DNA of 64,000 nt. Source: Pempheris klunzingeri (lineage: Eukaryota; Chordata; Actinopteri; Acropomatiformes; Pempheridae). The stretch's first letter is position 1. The number at the start of each line of letters is the position of its first letter. Under the pieces are notes generated by a model, which saw only the letters and a list, made by a program, of their open reading frames with translations, made no database searches and was not told where the DNA came from. The translations under genes were made by a program, and so were the position numbers. This document shows, piece by piece, positions 43,720-64,000 of this stretch. The stretch is from assembly GCF_042242105.1 (NCBI RefSeq), contig NC_092026.1, positions 15,490,691-15,554,690 on the forward strand. The letters are read 5' to 3'.

Positions 43720-43925
43720 AGGCAATTTAGTTCCCTTCAATTTTTATTTATCGCCATCATCGTGTCAAAAATGTTACTTTGGTTTAATACCTTCAAAACT
43801 AATGGCAATCTTATTAGCTACAGTGTGTGTTTAGTGCTACTTCTCAAACTTAGCATTCTGACATTAGCATGTAGCTAATAGAGTAAGCAGAGGCTCACAG
43901 AGGTGCCAGCTAGGCTGTAGACTTG
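43720..43925. repeat. teleost dispersed repeat fragment
   Basis: 'cttcaaaactaatggcaat', 'gacattagcatgtagcta' and 'cacagaggtgccagctagg' match the same teleost repeat family as the 12,940 and 21,718 copies, in the order expected from that family. The boundaries are approximate. Confidence 0.5.
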
Positions 43926-44804
43926 AAGCCTTGTCAATAATCAGTCTGTAATATATAATAGTAAAAAGCACCAACCAAAGTTCTTCTGCTCTTGTCGGTT
44001 CAAAGAGCCTAAACAAATACTTCTCCTCCACTTCCATACTTTCTGCTTGTTTTGATGGTTTGTGCATCAGAGTTGTTGCTCCACAGCCGAACACGGGGGC
44101 CGACTCTGAGGCCTGGCCCAGAAAATGGGACGGAGACGTGACAGTGACTGGGGCTTTAACTGGGACACAAGTGAGACGGTGTCCTGCCTGAAGGTGTGTG
44201 AGCACCATTTTATCATCCGGTCTGAAGTCCTTCGAGACGCGCTTTGTAATGAAGGTCTTTATAAATAAACAGCTCAGAAAGCACAGCACAATGTGGCCTC
44301 TAGAACAACATTAAATAACGGTGATGGTAGAGTAACTTGGGTTTTCACTTTAAGAGGAAAAAAGGGACTCTGTGACAAACAAACAACACATCGGCGAAAT
44401 GTGGATTTAATCGTAAAAAATAAGCAAGAATTTAATTTAACTAACTTAAGTTACAACACTGATTTGTACCTTCTCCCACCACCACCTGACCCTGACAGCT
44501 CTGAGGAGTTTGTTACATCATTTGGACATACTTGGCAAAGTCCTTCAAACTTCAAAAAATCAGCTAAGAGCTGCTGCCACTTGGGATCGAAGCTGTGAGG
44601 TAAAATAAGCACTGAGTTAAATATTAAAGTGCTGTTTCTATCATCACTATTGGAGCAAACGGGCTGATTGCATTGAAGTGAATAGGAAAAGGCTCTCAAA
44701 TACAAAGCCCTATAACTTTAGCCTTAGCAGACTTTAAGATAAGATTATCAGCGTCTACCGAGGTGGTGGTGCTCATGTGTAGAAGTTGTTAAAGTCAGGC
44801 ATCA

Positions 44805-44926
44805 TCCTCAACCAATCAGGACTCATGACACCAGGCCGTCGCCATCACAACCACCAATGACGTGCTGAATAAAAGCTGAGCAGACAGGAGCATCCAGTCA
44901 CAAACCCCGGTTTCTTTTGTTACCAT
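44805..44926 (+). promoter_or_regulatory. promoter-like block without a known gene
   Basis: In order: CCAAT (44812-44816), CCAAT (44854-44858) overlapping a CRE-like TGACGT (44858-44863), a TATA-like AATAAAAG (44868-44875), and about 50 nt later a good donor CAT|GTGAGTTT at 44926/44927. The spacing is right for a short first exon starting near 44,900. An acceptor-like TCTCTGTGAGGCAG is at about 45,100. No recognisable protein follows, so a non-coding RNA, a retroelement promoter or chance remain open. Confidence 0.3.
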
Positions 44927-45601
44927 GTGAGTTTAACGATGTATTTGGGTTTAATACAAAGTGACATTTTATTACACAGAATTTGGCTTAAAAAGAAATT
45001 ACGTGCATTATTGCTGTAATCATAACGGAAGCTCTTTACATGAGGAATTGGGAAAAAGGGATCAGTTAATCCCAAATTGTGTTTTTCTCTGTGAGGCAGC
45101 TAAGAACGTCAGATAAGCAGATTCTAGAAAAGCCGGTTGTTGTTGTTGTTGTCGTCGCTGGTGTTGTTGTGAAGGATTCCAGTAAAAATCATAACATCGT
45201 GTTACCAGACTGGGGCAGTGAGGGGGAAACCACTGGGTTCTATTATGGTGACCATGTTGTTTTGCCCGTCAATGCCAGAATAAGGCGATTTTTTTACATT
45301 AAAATTCCATTTAAGTGTAATGATGATATGATTAAGCTATTTTAAGTGGTTGTCTGAGTATCAATTTAAAGGGTGAAAAAACTGATAAAATAACGTGAAA
45401 GCAATCATGTAACTCAATACCTCAAAAGAGCCTTCATTTTTAAATTAAGGTAAACTTTTCTCTTAAAAGCTACAAACCCCATTAAAGACCCCTTAATATG
45501 TCCACTAATTTACTCCAAACTGAGGAAACATGAACACTAGATAAGAACACCTTAATTTGCACTTGAAATTGATATAACAGCAAACATGCTCAATAACTAG
45601 C

Positions 45602-45638
45602 TATTTGATCAATTCATAATGAATGAATTGATCAAATA
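45602..45638. repeat. perfect 16-bp hairpin
   Basis: TATTTGATCAATTCAT (45602-45617) is followed after 5 nt by its exact reverse complement (45623-45638), in AT-rich intergenic DNA. Confidence 0.85.
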
Positions 45639-46203
45639 TTTCAAATTCATGATAAACTAAGAGGGGGTCATATATATGTGCATAAATTGGTTTTAAGAGC
45701 TTTTGAGATGAGGACAGTTCCACGGGGCAAATTAATACATTCATAAATTAATTCACGTGAAGTAATGTATTCATAAATTCAACTGAATGAATGAATTAAC
45801 TGAATAATCCAAATAAAGGTGTTTGGTATTTCTGCATTTCCAAACACCCTCATTTAGATTTATGTGTAACTTTTTAAGCATTTATGAATAGGCAGTGCTA
45901 GTTCCAGTAACGGCCCAACATAACATCATCTTTAATATGGATATGTTTGCGCCCTAAAGTGATATTTCCATACCTCATTTTGTTCTAATGTTACTGTATT
46001 TTTTCCTTTTGTCAACAAATCCCATTAAAAGACCCAAATCAGCAACGTGTCTCAGTACTTTCTGATTGTCCTGCCCTGCCTGTGAAGAAGTAATCTCCTA
46101 AAACAACTGGGCACTGTAGTTATTAGCACATATAAAAACTGTGTCTTTGTTGGGGACTAATTTCAGCTGCGGATTAATACAGATTTTCGTGCACTTTTGA
46201 GTG

Positions 46204-46234
<31 letters not shown>

Positions 46235-46814
46235 GGATTGAGCGTGTGTGTTCACGGTAATGAAGGAAGACGTCACCCGGTGCTCAAAGCTCACTGTGGA
46301 TCACCGATGTGCTTTTGGTCAACAATGGAGCTCTCTGGCTCAGAGGAAGAAGATATATCAGGCTTTTGTTACACACACAATACCTGTTAACAGGACCTCC
46401 TCATTGTTGGGGTTTGGTCTTTTCATGGTACGTGTTCACAATAAGAGCATTTTTGTAACCCCACACGCTGAAAAAAGTACAGGGTTATGGTTAGCCGAGC
46501 TATTCCACAGCAGCTTCATGTTGTAGATCCTTTATTGATTCGCCAACTGAACACTTCAGTTTCAAATGGAAGGAAGACATGTTGGATTCAAGCCTCCAAA
46601 TAATTAAGAGTGAGCAGAAGCAGGTGGACCAGAGTGTTATTAATAAAATACAGAAATGCACAAAGCTCAAAGCAGCTGAATTAATGTCGACGAGAGGAAA
46701 AAGCAATTCTTTCTCAAATGAAAGCGGGCTTTCATTCATCTCTGTCCTTTGTGTTGCTGTAGTACCATAAACACAGCGCACACACACACACACACACACA
46801 CGCCACTCATCCAT

Positions 46815-46850
<36 letters not shown>

Positions 46851-47021
46851 GCTTTTGTTGTGCCAACCCCCCACCCTCCCCCCATTTCGTAAATAGCAGA
46901 GACAAATGAACAAAAATCACCGCTGATTGTCGACAGGTAAGACTGAAGAGGCCGAGACTGGATCCTAGTGGGCCATCTGGGAACAAAGTGACCGGCTGTG
47001 TGTGTGTGTGTGTGTGAGAGA

Positions 47022-47075
<54 letters not shown>

Positions 47076-47900
47076 GAAGGTTGTAACAATGAATCCATGC
47101 TCCTTAGAAATGGAGATCAATTTCCACATGGTCGCCTTTAAAGGCTTTGGCAGGAGAATAATGTATAAGTGTGTGTATGTGTGTTTGTGTTTGTCCGTCT
47201 GCGTAGATGTGTGTGTACGTGCATGAGTCATTTTGCTATGTGTACTTGTGTGTTTGCGGCTATGTGTGCACACACACATGGTGGTGTGTGTATGTGTGTG
47301 TGTGTGTGGGCTTTTTATGTGCTTATTTTGTGAGATTGAACAGGTGGATGTGGGTTGTGGGTTTGTGTGTGTGTCTTCCTGTGCGTGTGTGTTTGAAGGA
47401 GGTCCAGGCTCCATCTCTCAGCAAATCAGCAGGCCTGAAAATCCAATCTGCCTGGAGAGACAGCAGGCTGTACATCATCTGCCATGGATGGACACTATCA
47501 GCGCTTTATCAGTGACCGCCCCCAAAACACACACACACCCACACATCCACACACCCACACACACACACACACATTATATCTTTCAATGACCACATGCATG
47601 AGTGAACACACACATCCACACACAGCCCGCTGTGACAGAGACTGATAGGCATTATTACCATAGTGGTTGTAGAGGGAGGCGGAGGGAGAAACTGAAACTG
47701 AAGACCTTGAGCTGCTCCACACTAATGCAGATGCTGACAGCTGTGACTGTCCCTGTTTGCTGACGATAACGTCCTATTCCACCATGTTCAGTGTGGGGAT
47801 GCTGACCTACATGCTGCACTAACATGACACATGGAGCTGCTGCTAAGGCTCCACATCTATGAAACTGGGTGCCCTTGTTAATAAGACACAGACCTGAACT
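45639..47900. other. microsatellite-rich intergenic DNA
   Basis: No exon was found. Simple repeats dominate: (TG)n 46,207-46,232, (CA)n 46,781-46,801 and 46,816-46,848, (TG)n 46,997-47,014 followed by (GA)n 47,015-47,072, TG-rich DNA 47,165-47,400, and CA-rich DNA 47,524-47,574. Long frames on both strands here are translations of these repeats. 47,400-47,520 is unique sequence, perhaps conserved non-coding. Confidence 0.6.
46997..47072. repeat. compound (TG)n(GA)n microsatellite
   Basis: About nine TG units pass directly into about 28 GA units with two interruptions. Confidence 0.95.
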
Positions 47901-47926
47901 TTGGACAGCTTCTATTTTTCGATGCC

Positions 47927-47998
47927 GGGTCCTGAGTCTGGACTAGGGTCCTGGGTCTGGACTAGGGTCCAGGGTCTGTACAAGGGTCCAGGCTGCAG
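47927..47998. repeat. 19-bp minisatellite, 3.8 copies
   Basis: Units of the form GGGTCCTGRGTCTGGACTA repeat at 47927, 47946 and 47965, with a partial copy from 47984. The later copies diverge. Confidence 0.85.
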
Positions 47999-48064
47999 TG
48001 GCAGCAGATGAAGCAAGGTGACCTGAAGGCTTCTCTCTGCAGCCACATCCTCCATCCAGTATGA

Positions 48065-48190
48065 TCTGGTCTGCCCCAGGGGGTCCTCTCCCAGTTGGAC
48101 AGGCATCCAAGAGGGACACTGATCAGATGCCCGAACCACAACAGGCTCTAGAGCGGCAGCTTCAGAGCCCCCGCCTGTGTCTGCCCAGGA
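48065..48190. mobile_element. fragment of a common teleost retroelement
   Basis: 'gggggtcctctcccagttgg', 'aggcatccaagagggacact' and 'gatcagatgcccgaaccac' closely resemble a segment of an abundant teleost LINE-derived repeat ('..gaggcgtccaggaggcatcctgatcagatgcccgagccacctc..', recalled). It is degenerate and truncated at both ends. Confidence 0.6.
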
Positions 48191-50140
48191 TGCGTTCAGG
48201 TACAGCACCAAGTGTTGGTCAGCCAAGTTTCAGCAGTGCTCAGAGCCCAACACACAATCGAAGCAGTTACACGCATAAAACGGAAGAAGATAGGTGTAAA
48301 AATACGCCTAGGGTTGCATTTTACATGCATATGGTGTGAGTCCAGCACGAGCAGTTAGACAGCTGGATTGATTGAGAGAGAGAGAGAGGAGAAAAAGATT
48401 GAGCATATAGCAATCACTTCTCCATCTATCTGTCTGGATAATTAATATGAATCTGTTCATTTACCATCAGCCAATCAATCTAGATTTACACACACACACA
48501 CACTCAGTGTGGAGAGCACACTTAGCACTTCTTGATGGTCTGCCTGCCCGCTCACATGGCTCTGCAGAAAGCTCTAATGAATGAGAATGAAGCGGTGAAG
48601 GAGGGACAGAAGAAAAATATTCTGATAAGAGAGAAATGAGTGAAAGATTGATGGAAGTGTATCAGCCTCCGTGCGCTCTGTTCATCGCTCACGCCGGCCG
48701 GTTGGGTGATTGAAAAAGCAGGATTGTGGCTCACCAGCCGGGACTCAGAGTTTAAGGCATCAAAGCACTCAGAGATATTACAGATGGAGCTCATATAGCT
48801 GCCATATCTCTACAGTGTACGCTTATGAAAAGGCCTAATGCAAAACAGCACACTGAAATGGATACACAGAAATGCTTTTCAATGAACACGAGAGTTTATC
48901 TCCCTCATATTGCCCATGAGCTTTATAGTACATTTTATATCAGGGAAAGATTAACTATTTACACAGATCACTTCATTAAACTTTTCCATATGCTGCACAC
49001 ACAGCACACTATACAACATTTAAGATCTCACATACAATATTTGACTGAAGCATTAACAGTAACAGCGCTCAGAATGTCCCCTTTCATATATTAAATAATG
49101 TATATATTTATTATTTCTCACACTTTACAGGACAACTTGGGTCTTATTTTGTCATTTTACTGGGTATGATCATATTTTTCATTTGAAGAAATTGCTGAAA
49201 TCTGAGACAATCAGATTAGGCAGATGATCTTCAGCACTTTACTTTAGTGATATATAATAAACTGTGCAGCCTGTCTGGCCCCTTACACGTCCTGCTGCCT
49301 GATCCACACACTGCTGCTGTCTTTGCCGAGGCAGAACGAGGCATCTGGTGTCTACGTGTATCAGCAAGTTGACGTTATGACTTTAAGACGAATTAATCCA
49401 CTGTTAAATTAGATGTAAAGGCTGAACGTCAAATGTGAAAATATAGCCATAGGACTACAGACACTGTCAGTTTGAAAGTATAAGGTAAAATGACAATAAG
49501 TGGTTCCATTAAAGAACATTTGTCCAAATACGCTTATTAATATGAAAATATATTTTTGTCCTTGATATTAATCACTATCAGTCTTACAGTCGCAGATGTT
49601 ATATTTTTTAGTGTAGCTGAAGTCAAATCTGAACTTATTTTGTCAAATATTAAATAAGTGTTACAGCATTCAATAAATAAAGTTATAAGACCTTCAAGAC
49701 TATTTAACACTTGTATAGGCTTTATATTAACAAGTTTGAATTGAAGACTTTTTAAGGACCTGCGGTCAAATGACACAGAGGAGGCACCAACAATGACGGC
49801 TGTCATTGAGACTGTGTGTGTGTGTGTTTGAATTAACTCCAACAGATTACATGTTAGTGTCATTTTGATGTTAATATTGATATTTGAAAAGCCAAAGCCT
49901 TTAAATATAGGAGAGCAAAAAGTAGAAATGTTTCCCTCTAAGCTGTAGTTAAGTATTAGTCTCACACACACACATATAAAAGCACCACAGGATTATAGTT
50001 AAATGTAGTCCTTGGAAAAAAATGTCCTTCATAATCTCCCATGACTGCTTAGACGTCCCAAACCACACGCACACCGGATATCACGTCCATCTTGGTTCAA
50101 CACAAACATGAAAAAGAGGTCCTTGTAACGTGTTTCACAC
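48191..50140. other. intergenic DNA between urod and zswim5
   Basis: AT-rich unique sequence, with short GA (48,376-48,389) and CA (48,489-48,503) tracts. No exon or transposon could be recognised. 48,395-48,490 might be a conserved element but this cannot be judged from one genome. Confidence 0.45.
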
Positions 50141-53100
50141 TTTATTCATAGAAAAGCACTGAGATTCCAACACAAATCAATATAAAATGGTAGTAGCGTT
50201 ACATAAATAGTAATAAATTCTCGCTTTATAGACAGTAGCTCAAGAAGTTGCACAAAAAAATTACAAATTAAAAAAAAAACAAAAAAAAAAAACAAGTGTT
50301 GATGATAAGCTATCATACTTCTGTGGCAACAAATACTGGAAATACCTTTTCATAATCAGTAGCACAAAGAGGCAACAAACACTTTCAATTTTCCCTTAAG
50401 TTAGAGAGAATCCAAAACGAAACAAAGAGGGTGAAACAGGAGGTGAACTAGATCGCTACCAGCAAATATAGGGCTCTCCTACCAAAGAGAGGAAGAAAGA
50501 AAGAAACTGGATGGTCCAGCGAACAGAGTGAAAAACAGAGATCAAGTTCAAGAGGGAAGAGCGTCTTTCCTCTGATTTAGGAGCGCAGCCTCATCATGCT
50601 GACGTAGCAGCCAACAGAGTAATTCAGCTCCCCCCCCCCCTTCGCTCTGTAGAAACCTTGCAGCAACAAAACATCAAAATCCACCAGCCTGTTTTTGGTC
50701 AAAAGTTGACTTTGTGCACTGGCGTCTCGGGTTCTTTAAGGTGGAACGACGGAGGAAGTGGCTGCGCTGAAAGCTGGCTGCTGATAGGTCGATGCTGTGC
50801 TCCCTTGTGTGAGAGGGGAGTGAGGCGATGACCAAGTGCACAACAACTGAACTGATCAGAGAGAGAGAGAGAAGCGATGGTGATGAGACAGAGGAGGTGA
50901 ACTCCGAGGGGAGTTGAGAAAGTAATAGGAAAAAAAAAAGAAAAGAAAAGAAAGAGGAACGGACGCACGGTCTTCCACAGGCCGTCTCTTTTGTTCATAC
51001 AGTTGCCGTTTCAGACTCTCTGACGTTTGCGTGTTGTTCTGTCTCACGTGACGATGCACCTCTGAGAAGACACTAAAGGCTTGAGTCCTGATTAAAGAAA
51101 AACCAACAAAGAAGTAAAGCAAAAAATAAACTTTGTACATTGATCGGTCAGAAAGGCATTTCCCAACATTTTCTCTTTTTCCTCCGCTGAATGTTGCAGC
51201 ACTGTCCAAATACAAGCATGCTGGGTCTCGTGTCCCCCCCCCCCACCCCAACCCCACCCCCACCCCCACCCGCCCCCCACCTCTTTAATAGTGGTTCAGT
51301 CCACCGTAACTCCTCTTCCACACTTTTTAAGTTTTTAGGGCGCGTCTTTAAGAGTTGACAAGACCATCAAAGTGGTTCTGCATAGTCAGGTTTAGTACGT
51401 ATCTGTTTACAAATGAATGCCTTCCTCGTTCTCCTCAACTCCCAACGACATGCTTCCTTTTGGAAGATTCTCTTTTGTCTTTGCAAATCAAAAAAAAAAA
51501 AAAAAAAAACAAAGTTGAAAAATACAAATAATAATAGTTATTATAGCAAAAACAAACCGAAAGAAATGTACACAGGAGCACCTGAGAAATGCCTTGAAGT
51601 CTTTGCTCTTACAAAAAACGCTGTCAAATTCCCAAAACAGTTCAAGTACACCCCCGCCGAAACATAAAAATAAAGAAAAAAAAAACCAAACACATAACAT
51701 ACTTATCATAAATAATTATAACTTTACAATTTTCTGAATTGACACTTTAATATTTACAATTATCTTAAATGCTTAATGCTACTACTTTTTGTTTTGTTTC
51801 TTTAAGTGATGTCCCTGAGAACTGAGTTGACCCTCCGTTTCTTTCTTTTGCTCAGTTTTCCTTTTTTTCCCTCTATTCTTCTATCTGCGTGTCTTCTGAT
51901 CAAGAAAAAGGCCCAGAGATGTGACTGACTACCCGGGTAAAGGGTGAAGGTAGCTCTTATGGAATGTAAAAGCAGACAAGAAAATGTTCCTCCATTCAAA
52001 AACCCTTTTCCTTTTATTCTCCTGCCCACGGACAGGCCGACTCGCTCGACTCGTCTGTTTGTGTGTCTGCGATTCCTACTCAGTCATACAAAGTTACCAA
52101 ACAATCAATAAATAAATGCAGGCAGGAACGTACTGAAGAGGTATTTGTGTGAAGTGCTTGTACGATGACGTTTATTCCGGCTAGTAAAGATTCAAGCTCT
52201 TGCTGTTCTGTATACTGCCACTAACAACAACACTTTGCCACATGGGTAAGACGGGGGGGGAGCGTGAACACCCCTCGCAATGAAAAACCGTTACCTTCTG
52301 CCAAGGTATGTGGCCTCAGGTGTGTACGATTAGGTCATCAGGTCACAAAACATACAGTATTTCTTGTGTTTGCTGTGCATCGTCTTCACTGACCAGAGTG
52401 ATCACGACCAGTGATCGTTGACAGGACAGTCGCTATAGTAACCGCAGACCCTTTTCCATCACAAGACCCAGGAACTGAAGGAATTTGACAACCCAGTTCA
52501 CAAACACTTAAACCAGATTGATTTGGCCACTCGGAGGCAGTGGGACAAGCTAAAGACACGTTGACCTTACAGAGTTGCTATGGCTTACATGTTAGCTAAC
52601 TGTTGCTATTTCACACACTGAGGAGAGATGGAGCAACGCCAGCATTTATTTGGAGTCCTGTTTTCAGCCACCTAACAAATGATCGAGTGACCTTGTCTAC
52701 TATTTGCGCTCTTTTTAGCTCTGTTTTGGTCTCCGTGGACTCTTTCGCAGCTAAAAGCTCCACTGTTACCCCTTTTCCACCAGGGCTGGTTCGGAGCCGG
52801 TGCCTCGTCACGAAGCAGTTCTTCGCGTTTTGACAAAAGAAAAACTGCCTCTCAAAAAGGTTGGTTCCAGAGCAGCAGCAACACTTAGCCGGTCAGGTTA
52901 GAAGGTTCCCAAGTTGAACCGAGCACTAGTGGAAAGGGGGGATATGTTCACCAGCTAGATGCTAGATGAGGTGGTTGGAAACGAGGCCAATCAGCACTAG
53001 GCAGGTAACCGCTAGAACGCATTGCAACTGCTGGAAAGTACTATGGAAATGAAGTAACAAACTCTGGCAAAAGTTCCTGAGTTCCAGCACAAGTTCTTGA

Positions 53101-54339
53101 GAAGGAAAAGGGGCTTCAGCTACAGGCAGAGTTGACTAGCAGTCACTGAAATCAACAGGTGTCCTCCAATGTTCCAAAGCTTCCAAACAGAATACAAGAA
53201 GGTGAGATGAATGCCGCCAGGTGACAGAAATGAAGCGCAGACTTGACTTATATTGCTTATTGACTAAATCTTGATCTAGCGGAGGAAAGGTGACCACTGG
53301 ATGCTTCTAGATCTAAATGGATTTGGCCACAAATAGCTGTACAGCAGTGCAGTGGTTATGTCTGGAGAGGGGAACACTGTGACCCCTCCGATCATCACAG
53401 CTGTGTATCGTCACCGTTAAAAAGCTTATAGGAGGACATACGAGATATACTGAATATATATATGTGCACGTGGAGCCTTGTCTATTCTACCTTAGCGAGG
53501 ACAGCCTGAAAAATGTCCCTCTCAGGCCTCTGGATTTGAAAACATGCACTCTATGAAGCAACATGGTTCTTCCTCTGAAGATATTCTGAAGGGAACGCAC
53601 TGACCAGCAGGTGTAGAGGGTAAGAGCTAGTCTAGAGTGGCTTTAAGTCAAGTTTAGAAACCTGTTGGTGCTGACGTCTTCTACAGAGCGACCTCATGTG
53701 TAGTTCTGTATTCTGCCCTCTCTACTCTAAGATGCCCTGAATGAAACAAGAGGCCATTTCTGATAGAGAAGTTAAAGCTGACAAATAATACAGTCGAGGT
53801 ATGACAGTAACACTACGTGTGTTTTTTGACCTCAGTGGGTTTTTTTTCTTTTGGAATGACATGTTCCTTCCACTTTGAAAACCACCGCTCTTCTTCTTCT
53901 TAACCCCAGCTGAAAGCGCCCTCTGGCTCAAAGTAAGTACCCCGTCCAACAAAAGCTTTTGGTTTTTAAATCATGTGCCACCGAAAAAACAAAAGTTCCT
54001 TTTGTTTTTGTTTTTTTAAACATCACAATCTTTTGACTTTTTCATACTAGATTTAACGTTAGTTGGAGGAGAAAAATGCTTTGTTTTTGCTGTTGTTTCT
54101 TTGACATTTCAAGCCATTCCCCCCTTTTGCAGTCTCAATGAAGTAGAGCAATGCACTGCGAACACTTCCTGGTTCACATTCAAGAAACAAAACAACAAAA
54201 CAGGACAAAAACTTAAGACTTAGTCAACAAATGGCTCAACATAAGAAGTAAAAATACAAGAAATCCAAAAAACCTTAAATAGAAACAAATAAGTTTAACT
54301 ACTTCCCAAGAAGAGGGTCCCTGTGAGGGAGGGGTAAGG
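50141..54339 (-). other. zswim5: probable zswim5 3' untranslated region (extent uncertain)
   Basis: Downstream (leftward) of the zswim5 stop there is no other gene for 4 kb. Minus-strand AATAAA signals lie at 52645-52650, 52171-52176, 52013-52018 and 50141-50146. The sequence from 50.1 to 52.1 kb is rich in minus-strand T-runs and looks like a long vertebrate 3' UTR. A MITE at 52.8 kb interrupts it, so transcripts may end earlier. The true end needs RNA data. Confidence 0.4.
52769..52940. mobile_element. short hAT-type MITE
   Basis: It begins CCCCTTTTCCACCAG and ends with the complementary CTAGTGGAAAGGGG. Inside are 'gctggttcggagccggtgcc' and 'aaggttggttccagagc', phrases I recognise from an abundant teleost MITE. 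No coding capacity; about 170 bp. Confidence 0.65.

Positions 54340-64000
<9,661 letters not shown>

Noticed and set aside
45079..45345. 88-codon frame downstream of the orphan promoter
   Set aside because: The candidate donor at 44,926 and acceptor near 45,100 do not join an ATG to this frame in phase, and the valine run comes from a TTG/GTT triplet repeat.
46208..47722. Several 60-149-codon frames with long CV, TH, ER or SL runs
   Set aside because: They are translations of TG/CA and GA/CT microsatellites with no other coding signal.
47927..47998. CRISPR-like regular repeat array
   Set aside because: The 19-bp units are directly adjacent without spacers and the genome is a vertebrate, so it is a minisatellite.

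Overview
The window is nuclear DNA of a ray-finned fish, most likely a percomorph teleost (inference). It shows multi-exon vertebrate genes with GT-AG introns, very many (CA)n/(TG)n and (GA)n microsatellites, and dispersed repeats of kinds I recognise from teleost genomes: a hAT transposon, a TTAA-flanked MITE, L2-like LINE tails and a tRNA-derived SINE. No bacterial, viral or organellar genes were seen. Most long open frames are chance frames or microsatellite translations. The genes had to be assembled by joining exons at splice sites.

Four protein-coding genes were found. (1) pkia, + strand, CDS exons 16057-16219 and 18497-18573, with a non-coding 5' exon ending at 15547: a 79-residue PKA inhibitor. 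(2) lyn, + strand, twelve coding exons 25706-33513 with a probable non-coding first exon ending at 21092: a 510-residue Src-family kinase. (3) urod, + strand, ten exons 35555-42121: a 368-residue uroporphyrinogen decarboxylase of haem synthesis. (4) zswim5, - strand, twelve 3' exons 63255-54340: the last 815 residues of a SWIM zinc-finger protein, whose N-terminus lies beyond the right edge. All exon phases agree across every junction.

Layout: 1-15,050 has no recognisable gene and contains possible regulatory DNA, a CpG-rich tract near 8.2-9.2 kb and repeats. 15,050-18,573 is pkia, with a hAT transposon and a LINE tail in its coding intron. 18.6-20.9 kb is pkia 3' sequence plus a MITE. 20.9-34.9 kb is lyn. 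35.4-42.3 kb is urod. 42.3-50.1 kb is a microsatellite-rich intergenic stretch. 50.1-64.0 kb is the 3' part of zswim5. urod and zswim5 converge tail to tail, as they do next to each other on human chromosome 1p34 (recalled). pkia and lyn are both on human 8q. The window therefore joins two ancestral linkage blocks. The genes have unrelated jobs (PKA control, immune-receptor signalling, haem synthesis, a SWIM-domain protein) and do not form a functional cluster.

The observations most worth a second look are: a 113-codon overlapping frame that starts 11 nt before the pkia ATG and stays open across the splice; two introns, in different genes, whose ends carry complementary (AC)n and (TG)n tracts that could pair in the pre-mRNA; a promoter-like block with no gene at 44.8 kb; and an RFX X-box cluster at 2.36 kb.
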